Assembly: GCA_963920575.1 (NCBI GenBank) | Contig: OY986965.1 | Span: 16,989,111-17,053,110, forward strand | From: Narthecium ossifragum | Taxonomy: Eukaryota; Streptophyta; Magnoliopsida; Dioscoreales; Nartheciaceae | Length of the DNA: 64,000 bases | Reading direction: 5' to 3' | Shown: positions 45,812 through 57,537 of the stretch, piece by piece | Numbering within the stretch: the first letter of the stretch is position 1 | Layout: each line of letters starts with the position of its first letter | Notes under the pieces: generated by a model | What the model was told of the DNA's origin: nothing | Databases searched by the model: none | Seen by the model: the letters and a program-made list of their open reading frames with translations, nothing else | Program-made: the position numbers and the translations under genes

Positions 45812-46174
45812 GTTAGGACGTGGGTGATCTGTGGGTCGCCGTCCCGAGGCTGGAAGCTTGAATTTAGCCCTAGGATCGGGGTTCGGTAGTTTGGACTCGG
45901 TTCGAATTGTGGTGTCCAGTCAAACTTGATGATAGGCTTAGATTACTGGTACACCAATTGCTTGGTGATTGTAGAGCTCATGTCGGCCTCGAGTCGGATG
46001 CTGAGGTGTAGTCGGTGTCCCACTGTGTTGACTCTTGAGTAGAGGAGTTGCCTACTCAGCGGTGCCGTTTCCCGCCTGCAGTGCCTTTCCCTGCTTGTGA
46101 GCCACCAGTGTTGTTCCTGCTACTGAGTGTGACCTGACATGTGACCATCTCGACTGGAAGACCAAGATCGTGGG

Positions 46175-48306
46175 TGTCGCGCCCCGACCCGCGTAGGCCC
46201 AACCGGGCCGGGCGACGCGAACCGGAACCAAATCTACTGCGGGAATTTTGGCGAGGTTTCCCTCTAATCATAGTGGTTACCCTAACAAGTCATAATCATC
46301 CTGTATTAACAATAATTACAAACCTCAAACACTCGAGCTGAAAAAGATACAAAACCTCAAACAGGGAAATTATACATTTATCACTCCCGTAGGAGATTAT
46401 CTAAAACAAAAAGGGTAAAACGGTATGATCGTCACCTCTCAAGCACCGCCAGACGCCGCCACGTCACCAAACACCTGCCTGGTAGGGGCGACCGAAGAAG
46501 AGCTCGCGCCAACACCTGCAAAACGCAACCCGGGTAGGAGTGAGCACTAAGCTCAGCAGGGACACTACACTACGACGCTCACAAGGGAGGGAACACAATA
46601 GTGTAGCCCCCAAGCAAAGCCTAGGTGTATCACAGGGGTCCCATAACCCCACCGGATGCCCCTGAGAGCCCCAGTCATGGTCTCCCAGCGAACTGGTCAC
46701 ACACTGGGTCACACTCAGTAAGGCAGGAAAAGGCACTGCCAACTCACAACAGGATCCTGGGCACTGTCGGCGGGTGCACCGCTGGGTAGTCACACCTGCC
46801 ACCCAAGAGTTCAAGAAGGATTGGGCACCGGCTACACCATGACTTGGCTCGAGGCCGACACGACCTCTAAACATCAAGCAACATCAGTATTCGAGTCATC
46901 TAACCCTATCATCGAAAACGACTGAATACTACAAATCGAGTCCTGGACCAAGCTACCCGCAACGGTCCTAGAGCTAGATCCGGGCTACCCGAAAGCCCCG
47001 GATCGGCAACGCCCTACACAGATGCAACTAGTGCACAACACAATGCATGTATGAACATGCGCAGGAGAGTACAGATAAGCATGCATCATTATGTGATGAT
47101 ATAAATACAAGGTCTGGGCACGGCACCCTGCCGGCCTGGGGTGGTGAGCAAATATTTAAGGTCTAGGGACTGCTGCAGTGGTACCACCACCAACTGCGAG
47201 CAGTCCACCACAAACCTGCACCGGGAAGCAGCCCCGCAAACAATAGCTAACACAGATAACAGATAAAGCCCCCGGCGCACGCCGGCATGCAAGGCTAAGA
47301 AAAGCTGTAGGGCTACTCGCCCGTTTATTCTAAACATCCCGAGAGTGACTGCTCTATTATAGGGCTAGCATGCTTAAGCATATGTACTAGGTATTAAAAC
47401 AGTAAAGAAAACTGTCATACAAAGCCCCGCGGGCAAAAGCCACCTTAAAAATACCCTTCAGCCACTAAGGGATCGATCTCCCTTCTCAAGGTGATCGACC
47501 TCTTAGTACTTACGGAAAACTCGTCCTTGTCAACCGAAGGAGATCGATCTCCTCCTCCAGAGGGATCGATCTTCCTCGTGACCTGAGACCCACCGCCACC
47601 AGCCACTAAGGGATCGATCTCCCTTCTCAAGGGGATCCATCCCGCTCGGACTAGGCGTGACATACCATAAGGGATCGATCTCCCTTCTCAAGGGGATCGA
47701 TCCGAATGGGTTCTCCGGCGTACTTCCGACGAGGAATACCGCCGGAAAACACACCCAAACTTAACCAAACTCTGGGATCTGATAGATCAAGATCCCACGA
47801 GTCTAAAACCGGTGAAAACCCGAGAAATAAACATATATACAGAGAGATCTAAGCAAAAGATCATGAATCAAACCGGAAAACTCAAAACACCGAAGTAAAA
47901 GTTGGTAGGAATCCCTACCGGAGTAAGAGCGGCTTAAATCCAAGCAGCTAGGCCTTAGATCTTCCTCAAACGAGCTTAGATCCAGTAAGAACAAGGTTTA
48001 AATCTCGAAAATCCCAAAAAAATCAAAGGGTAACGATCTCGTTTGTTTTATAGACAAACGAACCGACATACGGGAGATCGATCTCCCTTTGAGAAGAGAT
48101 CGATCTTCCTTGCCAGAACGGGTTTGACTTTTTGGCACAAGGAGATCGATCTCTTAGCTAGAGAGGATCGATCCCACTTGTCCAGAAAGCTAGACTTGGG
48201 CCAAAACTCAACCCCAAGCCCGGATCTTTCGATCTCGGGTCCCACTAACCATTCTAAGCAAACATTACCACAAACATGGTCAGTGTGTGCACACGCGCGA
48301 GTGTGA
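46175..48306 (-). repeat. D4: inverted D LTR, truncated at its start
   Basis: Plus view starts tgtcgcgccccgacccgcg, the complement of the D end. It runs through the D body to about 48306 (...cacacgcgcgagtgtgaa), some 200 bp short of the D start. GATCGATC pairs occur at 47470-47705 and 48065-48175. It then joins a plus-strand D sequence head to head. GTGGG (46170-46174) may be its left target duplication. Confidence 0.8.
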
Positions 48307-49534
48307 ATTGCGCCTTGTTGGTTTGTTTCACACCCGCGTGTGCACACACCGACCTTGTTTGTGTTAGTGCTTGATTAGAATGGTTAGGTGGACCCGGGAT
48401 CGGAAGATCCGAGCTTGAGCTTGTGTTTTAGTCCAAGTTTGTATTTCTGGGCAAGAAGATCAATCTTTCTTGCTAAGGAGATTGATCTTCCTTGCTAAGG
48501 AGATCGATCTTCCTTGAGAAGAAGATCGATCCTTCTGTGCTAGAAAGTCTTGGCGGTGATCTTTGAAAGGACGGTCGTCGTTGGTCGTCGCTCTCCACTG
48601 TCAGAGGGAGAGAGGACTGTCTCCCCCCTCCTCTCCCTTTTCCTCTTCTTCTCCTCCTTCCCCGGCTTTTCCCCTTCCTCTTCTTCCTCTTCTCCCTCTC
48701 CTTCTTCCTTCTTCTTTCTTCTTCCCGCGGTTCTGCTTCCCCTGTTTTTCCGGCAGCCTTCTTCTTCTCCGTTCTCCCTCCACCGACCACCGTTTTGGGC
48801 ATTTCAAAGCTCGTTGAATCCGTGGCGACGTGAGGAACATCCCTGGTGTGGTTTGGAGCTTTGTTAGTGACTAATTTGCGGGGAATCAGCCGAGGTTTAG
48901 CGTTTCCAGTAGGTTTCTACCTACCTGAGTTAGTTTAGGGGTTTTCTTTGGATCTAGCCGTTAGATCTTGTTGTTCTTTGTGTTGTTGGATTCCTCTTGC
49001 TTAGTGTAATTTATGTTGTAAGTTTCATAAGCTTTTGTTGAGATTTTAGTAGGATTTAAGCATGTTTAACCTCGTATTTTAAGGGTTTCTGTTGTTCTTG
49101 AAGAACAGCTGGTTTACCGCGAGTGTCCCGATCGGTACATGCATGATCTTGGGTTGTGATGAACCAAATAGTTGTAGATATTTGAAGCTACTCTTTGACC
49201 CAACTTATTTCATATTTTTCTGATTTTCCTTCGATTTGTTATAAATTTCGTACGGGTGGGCTGCGTTGCAGCAAGTAATGGTAAGTTAGTTTGATTAGCG
49301 GTTTTGATTAGTGTTTTCCCGTTAATCGAGTCGTCGTCCCGAGGCTGGAAGTACGGATTTAGCCCTAGGACCAGGGTTGGATAGTTTGGACCCGGTTCGA
49401 ATTGTGGTGGCCAGTCAAACTTGATGATATGCTTAGATGACTGGTACACGTGTTGCTTGGTGATTGTAGAGGTTTGTTACGTTTTGGTTCGCGTCGCCCG
49501 GCCCGGTTGGGCTTTCGTGGGTCGGGGCGTGATA
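48307..49534 (+). repeat. D5: plus-strand D LTR, start-truncated and internally deleted
   Basis: Begins at ttgcgccttgttggtttg, about 60 bases inside the D start. It keeps palindrome pairs (48445-48535) and a pyrimidine-rich leader (48610-48780), then the D body. Most of the distal body is deleted between about 49470 and 49478, where the D end follows. Flanked on the right by GATCC. Confidence 0.8.
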
Positions 49535-49539
49535 GATCC

Positions 49540-50637
49540 TTTACGGGTGTCGCCAAGAACTGATGAAAAAGATCGATCTTATCCTTAAAAGATCGATCTG
49601 AACCTGGGCGATCTGGTAGTGACCCAGTCTACGGAGAAAGAAGATCGATTCTTTCCCAAAGAAGATCAATCTTAGTCGGGGTGAACCATGTTATGAAAAT
49701 TGAGAAAAGAAAGAATATCGATCTCTTGTCGGACGACCTGAAAACGAACGAACCAGATTTAATCCAAAGGCTGAAATAAAAGTTAGGGCTTCTTACCCAT
49801 ATTTAAGGAAGTCTTCCAAGACATACGAGGGGGGGTCGGCCAGCACTATTGGAGGAGTTTTGAAGGACTGAAAGAGGGGAGAAGACTGCACAAAGATCTA
49901 GGGTTTTTCTTTCTTATCTTTCTTAAGAATATCGTGGTTGTTTTTATGATCAACATGAGTGGGTAATTCCTTTGCTAAAGAACCGATGTAGCCCTAATTG
50001 AATCATTCTATGTTATTGAATTAATGTTTTAATCAATTTATATTCCTTGTTGCATTCATTATTATAATTGTGATCTTCATACTTTTACTTGTCCATTAGA
50101 AGTATTGTAGATTTTTTTATGCGAGATTAGACGAGGGTTCATTCCCTATTTTTGCACGATCTATGAATGCATGAGTTTATGTCAAGGCCGGGTTCAAGCT
50201 AAGACAACTCTTGGTTCATAATTGTTCTTCAGAGCTTAATCGATTCTTGATTAACACTTAGTTATGGGTTCATTAGCTACGGTTAATTGAGGGTACTTGG
50301 TGAAGACCGCGATCGAACGGATCATCATACCGGAAGAACGAGCCCTTGGAATTAAATTGAGATTTTGTTGATTCAATGCATAGAATAAGGATGTTATGGT
50401 GAAATCGAAACCAAAGTATTCATCCATCATATTTCCATTGTTTTCTTATTTCGTTATTAGATCTTCTATTTTTTATACTTCTTATTTCTTACTTTCCCTT
50501 CCTTATTTTCTTTCTTCTATGTTCTGTAGCGTTTTACTCTAATAATCTTTACAGATCTCTATGGGTACGATACTCGTCTTGTTGCTATATTGATTACACC
50601 GATTCGTATACTTGCGAGATATAAAATTTATTCATCA
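49540..50637 (+). repeat. A2 3' LTR, part 2
   Basis: Resumes at the base after GATCC with the rest of the array (49568-49722), then the TATA-like and U5 sequence. It ends ...aaatttattcatca at 50637, followed by ATGTG. Combined length with part 1 equals the 5' LTR within one base. Confidence 0.92.
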
Positions 50638-50642
50638 ATGTG

Positions 50643-50971
50643 CATAGCATGCATTCTAGTTGTGCATTAGATGCATAAGGATAGGGCGCGAGCGATCTGT
50701 GGGTCGCTGTTCCGAGGTTTGGAAGCTCGGATTTAGCCCTAGGACCGGGGTTGGGTAGCTTGATCCATGTTTGAATTGTGGTGTTCATTCGATTTCGATG
50801 ATAGGCCTAGATGACTCGAACACCTGTTGATTGATGATTGTAGAAGTCGTGTCGGCCTTTAGTCAGGTTCTGAGGTGTAGCCGGTGTCCAGTGATCTACG
50901 ACTCTTGAGTAGAGGGTGTGCCTACTCAACGGTGCCATTTCCTGCCGGCAGTGTTGGTTTCCTTCTTGTGA
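50643..50971 (+). repeat. D LTR segment 3
   Basis: Continues the host D LTR after A2 (gcatgcattctagttgtgcatt...), matching D3 at 44030-44047 and 45817-46090. It stops at ...ttccttcttgtga, where G-like sequence begins. Confidence 0.8.
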
Positions 50972-51582
50972 CGATGTCACGGACGATGCGACGGTCGACC
51001 GCCAACCCAGAAAAGAGCCGTTGCAGGAGCACAAAATAGCCGTTGGGAGGCTATTTGGAGGGCTTTGAAGTTCAGCTATAAAAGAAAAGTTGCAGCAAGC
51101 TTGCCAAGAACTTAGGGGGAGCTAAGGGATTATTGTAATAATATTCTAGCAAGTTTCTATCTCTTTATTAGTGAGCTAAACCTTTGTAAAACTACTTCAA
51201 GTGTGAAGTAAACTTTGAGAGAAATATCCAAGAGAGAGCTTGGAGTGATTTGCAAGGTTCTCAAGCTCCCGGAAGCTTGAGGGGGAGCTCCAGCAGTTGT
51301 TGGAGGATTTGTAAGGTTACCAAGCACCCGGAAGCTTGGTGGGAAAACTTGTAAGGAAGGATTACAAGTAGTGGAACCTCAAGGAGACCCTTGAGAGAGT
51401 GGACGTAGGCAAGGTTTGGCGAACTACTATAAAATCTGGTGTAAGTCTCCTAACTCCTTCTTCATTACTTGCTTTATTTATTGCTTTCATATCTAAACAA
51501 GCATACTAGTCTTCTAGCATTCTATCTAGGTTTTCATCTATTGTATTTCCGCAAAAGAGTCCAATTCACCCCCTCCTTGGAC
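50972..51582 (+). repeat. G-like LTR fragment inside the D LTR
   Basis: Starts inside a GTCGAC-type array (gacggtcgaccgcc near 50990) and follows the G LTR through a TATA-like ctataaaagaa (51077-51087) and leader. Repeated 'ccggaagcttg' phrases lie at 51270-51335. It ends near caattcaccccctccttgg (51561-51579). Neither end is a clean LTR terminus and D sequence is missing at the site, so this is a recombination or deletion product, not a simple insertion. Confidence 0.65.
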
Positions 51583-51848
51583 CCTTATGTAGTTAGTCTC
51601 CTACGGGAGAGTATTTATGTTTCTTCTTGATCTTTCCCTCTTCGAGGTTTTGTATATTACACTTTGGGTTTTTTAAATCTTTAAGCTTGAGGTTTCTTAA
51701 TCTTTAATTTGTAATTGAGGACTTTTTGATGAATTGTTTAGGGAGACCTTTAGGTTAGAGGGAACCCTCGCCAGTATTTTTCCACAGTTGTTAGGTTCCG
51801 GTTCGCGTCGCCCGGCCAGGTTGGGCTTTTGCGGGTCAGGGCGCGACA
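51583..51848 (+). repeat. D LTR segment 4 (3' end)
   Basis: Matches the D end in the compact copy (complement of 37712-37975): ...agtctcctacggg...ccggttcgcgtcgcccgg...gggcgcgaca. The GATTG duplication follows at 51849-51853. Confidence 0.85.
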
Positions 51849-51947
51849 GATTGTAAGGTTGTCAAACACCCATAAGCTTGGTGGATAGGTTGCCAAGCAC
51901 CGGGAAGCTTGGTGGAAATCTTGTAAGAGTTCATACAAGTAGTGGAA
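51849..51947 (+). repeat. G LTR, middle part
   Basis: Continuation of the G LTR after the D insertion, with the same aagcttggtgg phrases as the fragment at 51300. It ends at TGGAA (51943-51947), the duplication of E-d. Confidence 0.75.
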
Positions 51948-53272
51948 TGATACGAGCTGTCTACTCATAATCCTCTCATATCAGGTCTCTACTGCTCCAA
52001 TCTATCAGAATCGGCCTAATTGGACTTGATTGAGTCCAATTGGCTGAATCTGGCTTGCTGGAACGAATCTGGCTGAGCCTGATTGGGGTAGGACTTGGCT
52101 GGTCAAGTCCGATTGGTTGATTGGCTGGCTCAAGGAATTGAATCTGGCTCGGATTGGGCTAAGTGGCTTGGCTGAACCGGTTAAGGCTGGCTGAGTTGGT
52201 CAAGGGTTGGTTGGGATGATCCGATGGCTGAGGAGTCATCGGAGTGGATCGCCGGCGTCAGGGGCACGAAGGTGGTCAGGACCTAGACAGGAAGGGTCGT
52301 GGGTTTATGGGGAAGAGATCCACCGGAGTGGATTGGCTAGAGGGATGTCGGATTGATGAGATCTGGAGGTCGACGGCAGTGGGTTTGAGTTTACCGGCGT
52401 CAGAGACGACGGCGTGGGCTCTGTGGTCGTTGGGAAGCTTTGGGATCGGGTCAGGGAAGGTTGGCTAGGGTTTTAGAGTGTTTTTTTGTGATGAGATCGG
52501 GGTAGGACATGGTTAACGGAGATGGGGATGAAGGTCGGAAATGACGGGGAAGATGCTGGAGGAGATGGAAGACGGCGAGAAAGGGATGGCCGGAGTCGTG
52601 GGAGATAGGGCAAGACGTTGGCGGTCTTGGATGGCAACGGGGGCGGCTGGATAGGCTGGGGAAAGGATGCCGGCGGTGAAGCTAGGGTTTGGGCGTGAGG
52701 AGAAGAGGAGGAAGATGATGCTGATGTGGTGCTGACGTGGCGTGGGGTCGCTGACGTGGCGGAGAGAGAAAGTGGCGTGGAGAGGGAAGATGAAGGTGAA
52801 GGCGATGCCGGCTGCGGAGAAGATGACCGACGGGGAAGAAGGTGGATTAATGGTGAATTATCTGGTGGAATCTACATTAGCTCTACTCCTATGATATTCT
52901 ACTCCTATGATACTCTATCAACTATTCTTAATTCATAATTCTCTTCTTCATTCCTCCTCCATCATTCAAACTACTGATGTCCTTTTATAAAAGACCTTGA
53001 CAGTGTCCTAATCCAACTAGAAAACCCCCTTACTTAATTAGCAAGTAATAAGGCTTTCAAACTCAACTCAACTTCCTAACTCAAATGGACTCTTAATTAA
53101 TTCCTAACAATCAAATATTAACTAGGACTCAATAAAAGAATAATAATAAATCCTAATTAAATACTCTAGTTTCAACTAGGGAAGTCCATGTCAAACTAGG
53201 AAAGAGGCTGAACCAGTTTGGTTCCTCTTCTGGGTTCGGGTCCAGTTGGTCGAGTCGGATCGACTCGTATCA
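51948..53272 (-). mobile_element. E-d solo LTR, duplication TGGAA
   Basis: 1325 bp, tgatacgagctgtctac...gactcgtatca, flanked by TGGAA (51943-51947, 53273-53277). It is uninterrupted, so it is a good reference for the E LTR. On the minus strand the TATA region is the complement of about 52983-52995. Confidence 0.94.
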
Positions 53273-53277
53273 TGGAA

Positions 53278-53475
53278 CCCCAAGGAGGATGCTTGGGTGA
53301 AGTGGATGTAGGCAAGGTTGGCCCAACCACTATAAAAATATGGTGCAATCTCTTTAACTCTCTCTTATCCTTGATTCTCTTGTTTATTTGCACTTCATAT
53401 CATTTACAAGCATGCGATTTTATTGGACTCCACCTCTCTTTGTTTCCATCATCGATTTTGTTGTATAAGGCCTAA
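53278..53475 (+). repeat. G LTR, last part
   Basis: Parallels 51363-51560 (gtggatgtaggcaaggtt...ccactataaaa...tttatttgca). The exact LTR end is not resolved; the sequence loses similarity near 53475. No duplication for G is visible. Confidence 0.55.
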
Positions 53476-53593
53476 CATTAACCCCATCTTAGATCTTCAC
53501 TAAGTACCCAGCCGACCTCCCTAGACCTGATCCTAACCATCCTAAGCATGTCCAGAACTACCATCGTCGTCCCCGACATCGATCTACCTCTAC
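53476..53593. other. Short unassigned stretch
   Basis: 118 bp between the G LTR and the I LTR. It is C-rich with no long frame and no repeat partner that I can see in the window. It may be host element sequence cut by the I insertion. Confidence 0.4.
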
Positions 53594-55009
53594 TGATGTG
53601 TTGCAAACATGTCGTTAAAATGTTGCAAACTCAATCAAATATTAAATTTATAATCCTTATTCAATCTCTACACTACTAGATAGAATAGCGGTGAAGTCTA
53701 GAGTCAAACCACAGGGAATTTACCAGAAAAGATTAAAATCAATTGTCAAAACTCTAAACCTAAGCAAAAGAAGCAATGATAAGTTTTAATTAACCTAAAA
53801 CTATCTAAGAAAAGCAATTAAATATGATCAATTCGAATCAATGGATGAGTGACTTATCAATTACTCAATCCGCCCTAGTTTCGTCTTCAATCTTCTCTAG
53901 TTATTCTCTTGTTCTCTTCTCTAAACATTATGGATCCACAACTTCTTAAGCTTACATGCATCCCTAAAATAAAGTAAGTGTTTTCCAAAGGCATATTTTA
54001 TCTTCGATTAGTATAGCTTATCTTCGGGGTAACCTTAGAACAACCTATCGTCACAAAGTATAAAGTATCTCATCATATATTCACAAACCATATGAAAACC
54101 ATCCTATATATCTCTACCATCAATCATTGAAATCAAGTAGGCTTAAAAATACGTCAAGGAACTATGTTCCATCAACTCTATTAATATTAAAATCAAATCC
54201 ATAATATCATATCTTGAGAATATTACAAGAGTCAAACCAAACAAGATAGAAAACTACGTTAGAGTTTCGTGAATAATCCAAAGTACAATAATTAGCAACT
54301 CATCTATTGGATGAATGCCATCGGAATGGAATAGGAAGATGTCACCATCCGCATCCTCGTCGTCTTCTTTTTCCTTCTTCAAAGATAGTCGAAAATATGA
54401 GAAATTTGAATTCAATAACCCTATTTATAAGAGAACTCCCGAAATTAGAGTTTCAGTTGAGTTGGACTTCAATTACAACTCGGCTTTTCTGAATTAATTC
54501 TGGCAGCCTTATTCCGAGAGCAACTGGGCCAAATCAGGTTAGAATATGAAACCTTGTTCAACACAAAAGTTGTAGATTAGGAAGTCCTCTATCAAATGCC
54601 TAATATTTCATAATATCTTGACTTATTGGGAATATTTTACGAATATTCTTCTGAACATCAACTGAACAGTTTTCCAACTGCTAGATATATTTATCTGCTT
54701 CAAAACTGGTATCAATCCATCTGAGGTATCGCAAAGTGTCCAACATAAAAGTTGTAGCTATAGAAGTCTTGTATCACGTACTAAAGTTCCAGAATATTTG
54801 AACTTATACATCATTTATGGAGAATATTCTCCTGACAGGCGACGAAGCAGTATTTATCACATATATTCATCCTTTTAGCCGAATTTCTTGTATTTCTTTT
54901 CAATTCATGATTAAACCTGAAATCAACTAATAAACTATTAAATACAACTACTCTAGGCTTAACAAAGGTAAATTAAGGGGTTTAATTATGAATATTTAGT
55001 AACTCATCA
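53594..55009 (-). repeat. I LTR (3' LTR, minus strand)
   Basis: 1416 bp, plus view tgatgtgttgcaaacatg...agtaactcatca. On the minus strand the next internal bases are a purine tract (gtaagttggggggtg, complement of 55010-55024), so this is the 3' LTR. The TATA box is the complement of ctatttataag near 54422. It has no GATCGATC array but contains a 14-bp perfect palindrome ggagaatattctcc near 54818. Confidence 0.82.
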
Positions 55010-55744
55010 CACCCCCCAACTTACACTTTACCAGTCCTCGAGCAAAGAAAAGATAAAAAGAAAAAAAATAATAGATCTAACTAGCCATTTTCGTAGGTCT
55101 CACAATTGCACTAAGCATGTACAATAAGCCTTTAAACCCCTAGGTTACCTTAGTGGAGGAGTTATAGTCTTCTGAGGGTTTTCAGGGATGATACCCACAA
55201 ACATCTATACAACCCTTAAATATATCATTAGAAATTAATCACAATATTCATCAATTCTAATGCATGAAATAGAAATAATATTCATAAATATACCCTTCAA
55301 CTCATAGTTACATAAAAATATAGTAAATCAAAACATGTTATAACATATTTAATCATGACTAAAAAAACCTTTAACACTCATGTGTGTGAATAAGATTTCA
55401 CTTGCTTCAAAGTATCAATTATATTTAAATACTTCAACTATTCAAGATCATAATCCTATCCAAGCACATATCTTCCACTTATCCACATAGCAATCTCTCT
55501 TTTTTCTTACGTTTTCTTTTCTTTTCTTTTCTTTCATGACATGTGCAATGTTATAATTTCTTAAGCTTTCTTCATAGTTCATATAATGAGATTCAAGCCA
55601 GTGACTCCGAAAGCATATAGCTTTATGGCTTATGTGTAGAACAACTTTCAGACTCTAATGCTCAAACCATGAAGGCTACAAATCATAACTCGTCATATTT
55701 TTTAGGAAATTCAACCGTTTTACGCGAACACCACACTGGCCAGG

Positions 55745-57537
55745 TGATAAGTCACAAAATATACATAATTCACCCATTTAACTTGGCTTTGTGAGCTCTC
55801 AAGCAATGCATTTCTAATATCTTTTCATGTTATTTCAGGTACAAGAGTTCCCAAAGAGAGTTGAATCGATTCCGGGCTTAAAAGACATAAATTGCACAAA
55901 ATCTGCCATATTCGGATTGAATCAGACCCAGTCTGAATTGAATCCAGACCAGACCAAGTCTGAATGGGTCCAGAATTGATCCAGACCCAGTCTGGATTGA
56001 TCCAGACTTGTTTTAGACCCAGTCTGGATGAATCCAGAATATTTGGATCGATCCAACCCAGTCTGGATCGATCCAACCCAGTCTGGATCGATCCAAACTT
56101 ATTCTGGATCGATCCAAACCAGTTTGTATCGATCCAAAACCCTTTCCAGGGACCAGTTTTGCAGTTTTTACACATCGGATCGATCCAAAACCAGTCTGGA
56201 TCGATCCAAACATATTCAGATCGATCTGAACCAGTCTGGATCGATCCAAAACCCTTTCCAGAGAGCTATGATTCCCAGACCCATATTGGATCGATCCAGA
56301 ATCATTGTGGATCGATCCAAGTTGTTAGAAACCCTGATTTTGACATCTTGGATCGATCCAAACCTATTTCGGATCGATCCAAAGGTAGCTGACGGGTAAA
56401 AATGGACGGTTCGGATCTAATCCGAGGGTCCACGACTTGGGGCCTATAAATAGGGGTTTTGGCTCTAATTTTAGGATCTTTTCTCTCCTCTTTTCCCTCC
56501 TTTCTCCAGCCTTCTTCCCTCCTTTAGTTTTTGGGAGATTTCTCCTCTACTCCTTGAGGATTTAGGGCTTTGAGGGTGGATTTTGATGGAGAAGATGGGT
56601 GAAGCCTCCTCTTCCATGGAGATCCTACCTAAGATGAGTAGCTAAATCTCCTCTCCTTGGAAATTTCATGATGTATTAGGGTTTTTTCTTAGAATTCTCT
56701 TTTGATTCTTGATGTAATGACTCTTGAGAGATGGTTTTTGTATGAATTCTCATGTAATTCTATATTTCTTCAATGAATTCCTTTATTGAATGGTTTGATT
56801 ACCTTATTTTACATGGAATTGCTTGATAATATGATGATGCCTACTAGATGTTTGGTTTAATTCCTCAAAGAAGAGGCTATACTAGGACCATAGCCAATTC
56901 TAGGGAATGAATCCTTGATCTAATGATAGGATCTTGAGGTGCTAGAACCACCCCAAGCCAAATCTATCCTACTCACTATCCTTAATCTAGATGAGGGATT
57001 GGATTGAGATATTAAACCCATCTCAATTCAAGATCTCATCCATACAAAGCCTTGATCCTGTGCCAACGATTTGACCTTAGTCCGGTGATCGTTGAGCTAT
57101 GATCGAATTAGAGCCTCGATCATGGATCTTCACCTTGTTATGCACGCGATGAGATGATCCTAACCCGACATCTCATTAGCGATGAGCGATATTAATCCTA
57201 CGCTTGTCGATATCCAATTTAAATGATCTCTTGAGTGTCATGCATCTAGATTCATAGAAATAATATTTAGACCCTAATTCGGATTGGAATTCCCTAGGAA
57301 TTCTTCCTTGATAAATTTCCTCTTTAGTCTTCTAGAATACTTTTGTTAGAAAACTTAACGAACCAACCCTATTAATTCCAACTATTAGAGAGATTATATC
57401 ACGTTTACTAATTCGACCATCTAATTCCTTGAGGATTCGACCCGTGCTTCCACTAACTACATTATAGTTAGCTATTAGTCCGGTAAATAGTTTTGTCCGT
57501 CTTTGATATACTTAACGACATATTTCAAGGCGAATCA
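55745..57537 (+). mobile_element. J solo LTR, duplication CCAGG/CTAGG
   Basis: 1793 bp, from tgataagtcacaaa to ...aaggcgaatca. Flanks are CCAGG (55740-55744) and CTAGG (57538-57542), one mismatch. TATAAATA is at 56445-56452. The end contains the phrase ttgaggattcgaccc, common near the end of Athila-type LTRs. Removing J rejoins the I internal sequence sensibly. Confidence 0.78.
55905..56452 (+). promoter_or_regulatory. Tandem ggatcgatcc array and TATA box in J
   Basis: Between about 56042 and 56385, ggatcgatcc units recur, the first five at 20-21 bp intervals separated by aacccagtct-type linkers. Upstream (55905-56040) the same linkers recur with decayed cores such as ggattgatcc. TATAAATA follows at 56445. 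The array dominates U3 and creates spurious ORFs on both strands. Confidence 0.65.

Larger units (their letters stand above)
42774..49534 (+). mobile_element. D3/D5 insertion in A2 3' LTR, duplication GATCC
   Basis: Starts tgtgaggacatgcccc (42774) and ends gtcggggcgtgata (49534, final CA changed to TA). GATCC lies at 42769-42773 and 49535-49539. Three D segments are visible: plus 42774-46174 (with K LTR inside), minus 46175-48306, plus 48307-49534. The original insertion was probably one plus-strand D LTR or element, rearranged by an inverted D copy and deletions. Confidence 0.75.
22668..50637 (+). mobile_element. Athila-like element A2, complete ends, heavily nested, duplication ATGTG
   Basis: 5' LTR 22668-24370 (1703 bp) and 3' LTR 42170-42773 plus 49540-50637 (1702 bp) flank about 3.1 kb of true internal sequence. 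Target duplication ATGTG is at 22663-22667 and 50638-50642. Internal order: tRNA-Asp primer site, Gag, protease, then a jump to the 3' non-coding end. Reverse transcriptase, RNase H and integrase are missing. Insertions: E-a, E-b, E-c and D3. Confidence 0.93.
7096..51848 (+). mobile_element. D LTR (probable solo), expanded by nested insertions, duplication GATTG
   Basis: The start TGTGAGGACCTGCCCC (7096) and the end ...gcgggtcagggcgcgaca (51848) match the ends of the compact D LTR at 37712-40116. They are flanked by GATTG on both sides. D sequence survives as 7096-7883, 22145-22667, 50643-50971 and about 51583-51848. The rest is later insertion: element C, element A2 and a G-like fragment. 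No D internal region is visible, so a solo LTR is the simplest reading. Confidence 0.85.

Noticed and set aside
55501..55540. Pyrimidine tract (tttcttttctttt) as a terminator or polymerase III stop
   Set aside because: No polymerase III promoter lies nearby. It is low-complexity sequence in an element's non-coding region, like the poly-T tracts at 11045 and 16853.
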